From: JALZMG01 sp963844175
GTDB lineage: Bacteria; Actinomycetota; Acidimicrobiia; Acidimicrobiales; Ilumatobacteraceae
DNA: 64,000 bases
Reading direction: 5' to 3'
Assembly (NCBI GenBank): GCA_963844175.1
Contig: CAWJNE010000020.1
Location: 62,001 to 126,000 of the forward strand
Shown in pieces: positions 1-6,517 of this stretch. Below the pieces are notes generated by a model. The model made no database searches. It was not told the origin of the DNA and worked only from the letters and a program-made list of their open reading frames with translations. A program made the translations under genes and the position numbers. Position 1 is the first letter of the stretch. Each line of letters starts with the position of its first letter.

Positions 1-1749
1 GAGCGCGGCGAGGGCGGCCTCCGTGACGACTCGCCCCTCGGGCATCGGATCGACGAACCCGACGGCGCCGAACTGGGGGATCGCCGTGGCCGCCTGCACC
101 AGCGCCCGGTGGTCACCGGCGCGGCGGGCCTGCCGGGCCGCGTCGAGCAACATCGGCAAGCCGTCCCGGTCACCGCGATGGTGCAGCGCGGCGGCGATGC
201 GGATCGTCAGGTCGAGCGCCACGGCCGGGTCGGGCGGGTCGAGGAAGCGAGTGGCATCGAGGCCGCGCCGGTAGTGGATGACCGCTTCGTCGTAGGCGTA
301 GGCCCGCTCGGCGTGCTGGGCGGCGTCGAGCGCCAGTTGGACGGCCGCCTCGGCGTCACCGAGCGGCAGCGCCAGGCAGGCGTGGCGCGCCTGCTCGGAC
401 AGCAGGCGGTCGTCACCGGCGCGCGTGCCGAGCGCCGTCGCCACGCGGGCGTGCAGCTCGAGGCGGCGGCGCAACGGGAGGGCGTCGTAGCGATGGGCGC
501 GGAACAGGGCGTGAACGAACCCGAACTGCGCCGCCCGGCCGCGGTGGGGAACGATCAGGCCCGCCGCCTCGGCCGCCTCGAGCGACTCGAGCACGTCCAG
601 CAGCGGCGCGCCGTGCGCCGCGGCGAGCAGGTCGGCGTCGAACTCCGAGCCGAACGTGGCGGCCAGGTCGAGCACGGCGCGCGCCTCGTCGTCGAGCAGC
701 GCATCCCGCCGGACCAGCCAGACCGGCAGTGATCCGCGCTCGACGTTCGACGTCATGTGCGTGACGAGCAGCGGGTTGCCACCGGTGTCGAGCACGATCG
801 CCGCCGCTTGCTCGTCCGTCGCCCCGACCAGCTCACCGACCTCGTTGCGATCGAGGCCGAGCAGGCTCAGCCTGGTGACGGCGGGTGACCGCTCGAGGTC
901 GGCGACGAGCGTGGACAGGTCGGCGTCGAAGTCGGGTTTGGAGTCACGGGTCGTGAGGAGGACCAGCAGCGGTTCCCGGCCGGCCCGCCGGCCGAGCTCG
1001 CGCACGACGTCGCGCGTCGTCGCCGTCGACCAGTGCAGGTCCTCCACGACGAGCAGCAGTGGGGTGGATGACGCGCTGGCGATGAGCCAGTGCCGGATGC
1101 CGTCGACCACCGTCGAGCGGTCGAGGTCGTCGACGTCGCCCGACCTCGGATCGCTCCCGGACGGGGGCAGCACACTGGCCAGCTCGGCAGACAGGCGGGC
1201 CAGGGCTTCAGCGCTGTCACCGGCCCGGCGGCGGACCTCGGCGGGTTCGAGCTGGGCCGCGTCGTCGACGACGGCCTGGACGAACGGCCCGTACGGTTCG
1301 TCCACGTCCTCGAGGCAGGCTCCCAACAGCACGCGGCCGCCGCTGGCGTGCACCTCGGCGGCGACCTCCGCCACGAGCCGGCTCTTGCCCATCCCTGCCT
1401 CCCCGGTCACCACGGCGAGCAGCGTGTGGCCGCTGCGCGCCAGCTCCCATCGCTGGCGCAGCTCGTCCCGCTCGTTGGTCCGGCCGACGAACGTCGACGT
1501 GTCGGCGAGCAAGCCGAGGGCGGGCGGCAGCGGCTGCCCGTCGGCGGCCATCGTCGGCGATGGGCGGCGCCGGGCGAGCTGCCGACGATCGGTCGCCCCG
1601 AGCTTGCGCAGCAGGGACGAGACGTGGGACTCGACCGTGCGTTCGGAGATGTACAACCGGGCGGCGATCTCGGCGTTCGTCAGGTGCTCGCCGATGAGCT
1701 CCAGCACGTCTGACTCACGTCGCGAGACGGCGGTGGCCGAGGAGGACAC
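1..1749 (-). CDS. Large LuxR-type ATPase regulator with N-terminal HTH (3' end outside window)
   Basis: At least 583 codons; the frame is open to the window edge, so the C-terminus is missing. Residues about 8-60 are a LuxR/GerE helix-turn-helix (SRRESDVLELIGEHLTNAEI, then ISERTVESHVSSLLRKLGA). An AAA/NACHT-like ATPase follows with Walker A GEAGMGKS and Walker B-like LLLVVEDLHW, then helical TPR-like sequence. Known large LuxR ATPases usually carry the HTH at the C-terminus, so this order is inverted. The start is GTG with AGGAGG 15 bases upstream, the first start codon in frame before the HTH. It lies 67 bases after the stop of the calcium-repeat protein gene on the same strand, separated by a strong hairpin, and so is probably transcribed on its own. 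Likely a transcriptional regulator of the neighbouring stress-like locus (inferred from position). Confidence 0.85.
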   Translation of the reverse strand, partial: MSSSATAVSRRESDVLELIGEHLTNAEIAARLYISERTVESHVSSLLRKLGATDRRQLARRRPSPTMAADGQPLPPALGLLADTSTFVGRTNERDELRQRWELARSGHTLLAVVTGEAGMGKSRLVAEVAAEVHASGGRVLLGACLEDVDEPYGPFVQAVVDDAAQLEPAEVRRRAGDSAEALARLSAELASVLPPSGSDPRSGDVDDLDRSTVVDGIRHWLIASASSTPLLLVVEDLHWSTATTRDVVRELGRRAGREPLLVLLTTRDSKPDFDADLSTLVADLERSPAVTRLSLLGLDRNEVGELVGATDEQAAAIVLDTGGNPLLVTHMTSNVERGSLPVWLVRRDALLDDEARAVLDLAATFGSEFDADLLAAAHGAPLLDVLESLEAAEAAGLIVPHRGRAAQFGFVHALFRAHRYDALPLRRRLELHARVATALGTRAGDDRLLSEQARHACLALPLGDAEAAVQLALDAAQHAERAYAYDEAVIHYRRGLDATRFLDPPDPAVALDLTIRIAAALHHRGDRDGLPMLLDAARQARRAGDHRALVQAATAIPQFGAVGFVDPMPEGRVVTEAALAAL

Positions 1750-1790
1750 GGCGCAGAAGCTATGCCTCCTCGGCCTGCCGTTCTCCAGTG

Positions 1791-1816
1791 CATCGGCGTC
1801 AACGCTGACGCCGATG
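1791..1816 (-). terminator. Hairpin terminator after the calcium-repeat protein gene
   Basis: Perfect 11-bp inverted repeat (arms CATCGGCGTCA and TGACGCCGATG) with a 4-base loop, immediately after the stop codon of the minus-strand gene that ends at 1817. There is no T-tract, as is common for actinobacterial terminators. It could also affect expression of the LuxR-type gene just downstream. Confidence 0.65.
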
Positions 1817-3223
1817 TCACGACATGAACGCGTTGTCGAAGTCCGTGGTCTCGGGCTCGGGCTGCGACTCGGGCTCGGCCCAGGTCGTGTCGGCGTCGGT
1901 CGGCTCGATGAACGACGTGTCGCCACCCACCGCATCCGGCGTCGACGCCATCGCCGTCCATTCGAATCCGTTGTCGGGTTCTGGCGTCGAGGTCACCGAC
2001 GGCAGCTCGACCGCGGCCACGGCGACCTGCGCTGCGCCCGGGTTCTCGGCCGACGGCGTGGTCGTCGTCGTGTCGGCAACGGCAACCGGATCGGCAGGCG
2101 TCGTCGTCGCCGAAACCGCATCGGCCGGCGTCGTCGCCACCTGATCGTCCGCCGTCGTCGCGGCCTGATCGCCTGGCGTCGTGACGGCGACCTGATCGGC
2201 CGGCGTCTGGTTCGTCGCTGGGGCCTGCACGAGGCTCGACGGGTCGAACGGATCCTTGCCGAACTCGCGCTCGAGGCTGTCGTGGACGCCGTCCCCATCG
2301 GAGTCGAGGCCCTCGATCAGCTCCGGGATGACGGCGCCGTGGGTGAAGTAGTTGCCGGCGTCGAGCTCGCGCACGGCACCGCCGCGCTCGGAGACGTCGA
2401 GCACCTTGCCGTTGCCGAGGCTGATGGCGACGAAGGCGCGATCCGGCCGGCCCGAGCTGGCGAGCGGATCGGACGAGAATCCGAACACCAGCGCTCCGGG
2501 TGTGCGCAGCGCCTGGTCCACGGGGACCGCGTTGCCGCCCTCGTGCAGGTGCTGGTACTGCTTCCAGGAACCGTCCGGCAGCTTGATGCCGGCCTGCGCC
2601 GCCGACCACTCGACGAGCTCGGAGGAGTCGAACCCGTGCGGGTTCGTGTCGTCCATCCGGACCTCGGCGCCGAAGCGGTAGGGATCGCCGATCTGCGAAC
2701 GGGCGGCGTCGATGAAGGCGTTGCGCCCGGCCGGACCGGTGATGATCTCGTTCGGCGCCCGGCCACCGCGCATCGCCCGCAGCTCGGCGCCGACGGCGTC
2801 GACCTCCAGGCCCCCGCCGGCTGGTGTGCCCTTGGGGTGCATGTTCAACGGGTTGCTGCCGCGGATGGACTCGACCCAGTCCGAGATCCCATCGCCGTCG
2901 GTGTCGGGATCCCACGGGTCGGTGCGCAACGCCTGCTCCTGCAGGTCGTCGAGGCCATCGGCGTCCGGGTCGTCGACGGTGGGCTCGCGCGAGCGGTCAG
3001 CCGGACCGGAGCGCGGGTCGGCGTGGAGCGGGTCGCGCCGCTGGGCGACCTCCGATCCGTCCTTGAAGCCGTCGCCGTCGGAATCGTCCTTGATCGGGCT
3101 GGTGCCGAGGCGGTGCTCGGCCCAGTCGGTCAGCCCGTCGTGGTCGGTGTCCTTGTCCATCGTGCTCGTGCCGAGTGCCCGCTCCTGGGCATCACTCAGG
3201 CCATCGAGGTCGGTGTCGATCAT
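1817..3223 (-). CDS. Calcium-repeat (TSP3/EF-hand-like) protein with degenerate NlpC/P60-like domain
   Basis: 468 aa. The N-terminal ~130 residues hold repeated DxDxDG loops (TDLDGLSD, DTDHDGLTD, DSDGDGFKD, DPDADGLDD, DTDGDGISD) typical of thrombospondin type-3 calcium repeats. A further copy (DSDGDGVHD) follows the central domain. The centre resembles NlpC/P60 (NAFIDAARSQIGDPYRFGAE, then GFDSSELVEW), but the catalytic Cys position of the usual FDCSGL is Ser, and the His of the usual HVGIYLGNG is replaced in FVAISLGNG. The domain is therefore probably not a peptidase. The Ala/Thr/Pro-rich tail ends TTDFDNAFMS. No signal peptide is visible. ATG start with GAAGGGA just upstream. The divergent promoter carries the locus-wide CCCGATG/CGTACGTT motif. 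Role unknown; possibly a calcium-dependent scaffold of the Hsp70/dynamin locus. Confidence 0.85.
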   Translation of the reverse strand: MIDTDLDGLSDAQERALGTSTMDKDTDHDGLTDWAEHRLGTSPIKDDSDGDGFKDGSEVAQRRDPLHADPRSGPADRSREPTVDDPDADGLDDLQEQALRTDPWDPDTDGDGISDWVESIRGSNPLNMHPKGTPAGGGLEVDAVGAELRAMRGGRAPNEIITGPAGRNAFIDAARSQIGDPYRFGAEVRMDDTNPHGFDSSELVEWSAAQAGIKLPDGSWKQYQHLHEGGNAVPVDQALRTPGALVFGFSSDPLASSGRPDRAFVAISLGNGKVLDVSERGGAVRELDAGNYFTHGAVIPELIEGLDSDGDGVHDSLEREFGKDPFDPSSLVQAPATNQTPADQVAVTTPGDQAATTADDQVATTPADAVSATTTPADPVAVADTTTTTPSAENPGAAQVAVAAVELPSVTSTPEPDNGFEWTAMASTPDAVGGDTSFIEPTDADTTWAEPESQPEPETTDFDNAFMS

Positions 3224-3271
3224 GATCGTCCCTTCGCTGTGTGGGTCGAACGGTCGTCGACCACTCGTCGC

Positions 3272-3304
3272 AACGTACGAACGACTCGCTCGCACGTCAT
3301 CGGG
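3272..3304 (-). promoter_or_regulatory. Shared-motif promoter for the calcium-repeat protein gene
   Basis: Reading the minus strand: CCCGATGACG, 15 bases, then CGTACGTT. TACGTT fits an actinobacterial TANNNT -10 box, giving a leader of about 40 bases. The same two boxes at the same distance precede the second Hsp70 gene and the gene at 12406. Confidence 0.65.
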
Positions 3305-3336
3305 AGGATGCCCGAACCGCCAGGACCGGGAGTTCT

Positions 3337-3370
3337 CCCGATGCCCCGTGGCCCGTCGTCCGCGGACGAT
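3337..3370 (+). promoter_or_regulatory. Variant shared-motif promoter for the coiled-coil gene
   Basis: CCCGATGCCC, 16 bases, then CGGACGAT (6 of 8 matches to CGTACGTT, one base wider spacing). It is divergent from the promoter at 3272-3304. The first box overlaps a hairpin-like palindrome (CGGGAG-TT-CTCCCG). Confidence 0.4.
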
Positions 3371-3397
3371 CGCGGGACCCGAACCGGAGGCCCCGCC

Positions 3398-4567
3398 ATG
3401 ACCGATCGCCTGGACCCTGCACCCCACGTCGCCAACGCCCGCCAGCTGGCCGCCCTGGCGACGCGGGCGCGCGCGGCGTACCACGAGCGGCTGGTCGACG
3501 ACGGGGCACGGTTGGGGGTCGCCCGCGACCAGGCGGCGCGCGCCAAATCCGCCGCCGAGCAGCAGCGGACCTCGGCCGAGGCGCAGTCGAAGCGTGAGCT
3601 GCGCGTCGCCGAGCAGGCCGACAAGGCGGCGGCCGACCTGGAACGGCGGGCCGGATCGGAGGCGCCGCGACTCGGCTCGGACCAGGAGCTGCGTGAGCAG
3701 GCCGCCGAGCTGCGGTCGAAGGCCGAGGTGGCCCGCCGGCGGGCGCACGCCGCCGACGAGGAGTCCGACGCGCTGCGCCTCACGGCGCAGCAGCACCAGC
3801 AGTCGATCGAGGCCCTGGACGCCCAGCTCGGGGCGACCGACGTGATGCGTGGGGTCGAGCGCCAGATCGATGCGCTGGAGGTGCATGCCGAGCTGGCCGA
3901 CGCCATGGCTCGCGCTGCGCAGCGGGCGGCCGAGCTCCAACAGCAGGCGTCGCTGGCGGCCAGCCGAGGCGACGCCGTGCTGGTCAAGCGACTCGTCGCC
4001 CAGACCGACGAGGAGTGGGCCAAGGTCAACGACCTCGGTCGGGCCCGGATCCAGGCGACGGCGCCCGTCGACACGGCCCAGTTGACCGAGATCGGCATCG
4101 ACGTCCCCCCGCAGGCCTTCGATGTCCCCGGCTTCACGGACCCGACCTTCGATGCCGAGACCGGTCCTGCGTCGACCGGCACCGTCCCGGGCGACGCGAA
4201 TCGGATGCCGGCGGTCGGTGCGCCGACCGAACCGCTGGCCGCCGCCGACGTGACCGCCGCCGATGTGATGGGGACGGACGCGGTGACCGGGGACGTGCTT
4301 GCTGCCCACCCGCCGGCGGCCGACCAGCAGCCACCGGCCGGCGAGACGAGCACCGAGCCGGCGGAGCGAGTGGCGCTGGCCGCTGCGCCGGCCTCCGACG
4401 CATCGGACGAGCCGGCTGCCGTCGCGCCGGTGTTCGACACCAGCGACACCACGTTCGGCGAGTTGGCGATGGCCGACCCGACGATGGACACCACGATGGA
4501 CACGCCAGCCGACACCGAGGTGCAGCCCGTCGACGACCTGGATGGTGCCGTCGTGGACGTCGCCTGA
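3398..4567 (+). CDS. Coiled-coil protein with acidic Ala/Pro/Thr-rich tail
   Basis: 389 aa, not recognised as a named family. Residues about 5-205 are rich in Ala, Glu, Arg and Gln with heptad-like spacing and no helix breakers, consistent with a long cytoplasmic coiled coil somewhat like PspA/DivIVA-type helical proteins; that comparison is only by composition. From about 225 the chain becomes low-complexity Ala/Pro/Thr/Asp and ends in an acidic tail (VDDLDGAVVDVA), a composition shared with other proteins of this locus. No signal peptide or membrane segment. ATG start with GGAGG 7 bases upstream. It is divergent from the calcium-repeat gene and followed by the first Hsp70 gene. Inferred role: structural or adaptor partner in the Hsp70/dynamin locus. 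Confidence 0.85.
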   Translation: MTDRLDPAPHVANARQLAALATRARAAYHERLVDDGARLGVARDQAARAKSAAEQQRTSAEAQSKRELRVAEQADKAAADLERRAGSEAPRLGSDQELREQAAELRSKAEVARRRAHAADEESDALRLTAQQHQQSIEALDAQLGATDVMRGVERQIDALEVHAELADAMARAAQRAAELQQQASLAASRGDAVLVKRLVAQTDEEWAKVNDLGRARIQATAPVDTAQLTEIGIDVPPQAFDVPGFTDPTFDAETGPASTGTVPGDANRMPAVGAPTEPLAAADVTAADVMGTDAVTGDVLAAHPPAADQQPPAGETSTEPAERVALAAAPASDASDEPAAVAPVFDTSDTTFGELAMADPTMDTTMDTPADTEVQPVDDLDGAVVDVA

Positions 4568-4621
4568 TCGAGCCGCCATCGGGGGCCGTCCGTGCCGGCC
4601 AGCAGGAATTGCGTACTGGCC

Positions 4622-4655
4622 ACGGATGCGCCGGCGACCGCTTGCCGCGCACGAT
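4622..4655 (+). promoter_or_regulatory. Possible weak shared-motif promoter for the first Hsp70 gene
   Basis: ACGGATGCGC (7 of 10 to the first box), 16 bases, then CGCACGAT (6 of 8 to CGTACGTT). Spacing equals that of the variant at 3337-3370. The match is weak and could be chance in such GC-rich DNA. Confidence 0.25.
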
Positions 4656-4703
4656 CGTCCCCGGACGGCCGCCTTGCTGGCGGACGGAGAGATGGGACAC
4701 GAG

Positions 4704-6479
4704 ATGACGTACATGCTGGGAGTCGACCTCGGGACGACCTACACCGCCGCCGCGGTGTGGCGCTCGGAGGTCGTCGAGATGGTGCCGCTGGGGACGCACA
4801 GCAACGTGATCCCGAGCGTCGTGCACCTGCGCGACGACGGCGCGCTGCTCACGGGTGAGGCGGCGGTCCGCCGCAGCCTGTCCGTCGCCGGCCGGACGGC
4901 GCACGAGTTCAAGCGGCGCCTCGGCGATCCGGCACCCCTCCTGCTCGGGAGCACCCCGATGGCTGCTGTCGACCTGATGGCGGCGCTGCTGCGCGACGTC
5001 CTGGCCCACGTCACCGAGCGCCAGGGCGGTGCTCCGGACACCGTCGCCCTCACCCACCCGGCGAACTGGGGCCAGTTCAAGCTCGACCTCCTGCGCCATG
5101 CGGCGGCGAGCTGCGGCTTGAGCGACGTCCGCCTCGTCTCCGAGCCCGTCGCCGCCGCCGTCGACTACGCCGCAGGCTCGGGCGTCGCTCCCGGCGACAT
5201 CGTCGCCGTCTACGACCTCGGAGGCGGCACGTTCGACGCCGCCGTGCTGCGTCGCACCGCAACCGGCTTCGAGACGCTCGGCGAGCCCGTCGGCCTCGAG
5301 CGCCTGGGCGGCATCGACTTCGACCACGCCGTGGTCGCCCACGTCGAGCGGACGATGCCGGAGGCGTTCGCCACCCTCGATCCGGACGACCCGGACACCG
5401 CAGCGGCGCTCGTCCGCCTGCGCCAGGCCTGCGTGGCCGCCAAGGAGGGGCTCTCCGAGGACAGCGACGTCGTGATCCCCGTCGCCCTGCCGGGCGTGTT
5501 CTCCGACGTCCGCCTGACCCGCGGGGAGTTCGAGGCGATGATCGCCCCCGCCCTCACGGAGCCACTCCGGGCGTTCCGCCGGGGCCTCGCCGGAGCGGGG
5601 GTCAGCGGGTCCGACCTGCACACCGTGCTCCTCGTCGGAGGCTCGTCGCGGGTGCCGCTCGTGGCCGAGACCGTCGCCAGCGAGCTGGGCCGGCCCGTCG
5701 CCATCGACACCCACCCGAAGCACGCCGTCGCCCTCGGCGCCGCCAGGATCGCCGCCACCCCGGCGACGGCGACCTCGACGCCGACCGCGGTGTCGACGCC
5801 GATCGCCGCGCCAGACGAGGCGCCGGCACCGGCCACGGCGGTCGCCCCGGCACCGACTGTCGTCCCCAGCACGGGCGCTGCGCCACGGCCGCGCCGCCGG
5901 CGCCGCCGCTACGCCGCCGCCGCCGCTGCCGCCGTCGCGCTGGCCGCCGGCGGCGGAGCGTTCCTGGCCTTCGGAGGCGGGGCCGGCGCCGGTCCCAGCT
6001 CGACGACCACCACCAACGCGTCGGCATCGACCGCTCCGTCGGCAGATCGCGCCCAGAACGGACCCGCCACGACGGCCGAGACACCGTCGCCGTCAGCGTC
6101 GCTGTGCGGATCGGCGAGCGGGATGTGCGCCTTCATCACCGGCATCCGGCTGGATGCCGACCGCTACGTGGTCGACTACGCCACCGTCGGCTTCGATCCA
6201 CTCGTCGCCGGCGAGGACGCCGGAGCGACCGAGCACGACCACCACGTGCACTTCTTCTTCGACTCGACGGCGCCGGGCGATGCCGGCTCCAACGGCCGGC
6301 CCCCCGGCTCGTGGGAGCTGTGGGGCCGCCAGCGCGGCCACGGCGAGCTGGTCTTCGACGAGTTCACCGTCGAGGACGCCGGCGACGCCGAGCAGCTCTG
6401 CGTGGCCGTCGCCACGTCGGGCCACGAAGTCCTCGAAGACGCCGACCGCACCGGCAACTGCGTCGACCTGCCGATCTGA
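4704..6479 (+). CDS. Membrane-anchored Hsp70-family protein with extracytoplasmic domain
   Basis: 591 aa. Residues 1-355 are an Hsp70/DnaK nucleotide-binding domain: GVDLGTTYTAAAV phosphate loop, LTHPANW, VYDLGGGTFDAAV and LLVGGSSRVPLV. No substrate-binding beta domain follows. Instead there is a Pro/Ala/Thr linker, an Arg-rich stretch (RPRRRRRRY, about 395), one hydrophobic helix (about 403-425), a Ser/Thr linker and a C-terminal domain (about 465-591) with four cysteines and the signature HHVHFFFDS...ELWGRQRG. From memory this domain type occurs as an uncharacterised exported domain in actinobacteria. Predicted topology: ATPase inside, Cys domain outside, so the protein could relay an envelope signal to a chaperone-like ATPase. 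An in-frame ATG 12 bases upstream is possible but has poorer Shine-Dalgarno spacing. Confidence 0.9.
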   Translation: MTYMLGVDLGTTYTAAAVWRSEVVEMVPLGTHSNVIPSVVHLRDDGALLTGEAAVRRSLSVAGRTAHEFKRRLGDPAPLLLGSTPMAAVDLMAALLRDVLAHVTERQGGAPDTVALTHPANWGQFKLDLLRHAAASCGLSDVRLVSEPVAAAVDYAAGSGVAPGDIVAVYDLGGGTFDAAVLRRTATGFETLGEPVGLERLGGIDFDHAVVAHVERTMPEAFATLDPDDPDTAAALVRLRQACVAAKEGLSEDSDVVIPVALPGVFSDVRLTRGEFEAMIAPALTEPLRAFRRGLAGAGVSGSDLHTVLLVGGSSRVPLVAETVASELGRPVAIDTHPKHAVALGAARIAATPATATSTPTAVSTPIAAPDEAPAPATAVAPAPTVVPSTGAAPRPRRRRRRYAAAAAAAVALAAGGGAFLAFGGGAGAGPSSTTTTNASASTAPSADRAQNGPATTAETPSPSASLCGSASGMCAFITGIRLDADRYVVDYATVGFDPLVAGEDAGATEHDHHVHFFFDSTAPGDAGSNGRPPGSWELWGRQRGHGELVFDEFTVEDAGDAEQLCVAVATSGHEVLEDADRTGNCVDLPI

Positions 6480-6517
6480 GCGATTGGAGCCTGCGATGAC
6501 CACCACCACCACACACG

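Noticed and set aside
1750..1790. Possible shared-motif promoter for the first LuxR-type gene
   Set aside because: GCCGATGCAC is present on the minus strand but no CGTACGTT-like box lies 25-26 bases after it.
656..3397. Long plus-strand open frame running from about 656 into the coiled-coil gene
   Set aside because: It is antisense to the LuxR-type ATPase and calcium-repeat genes and has Arg/Ser-rich, domain-free sequence; the real gene starts at the ATG at 3398 with a good ribosome-binding site.
3224..4714. Minus-strand open frame opposite the coiled-coil gene, continuous with the calcium-repeat gene
   Set aside because: Its upper part is antisense to a gene with clear coding character; recognisable domains begin only at the ATG at 3223.
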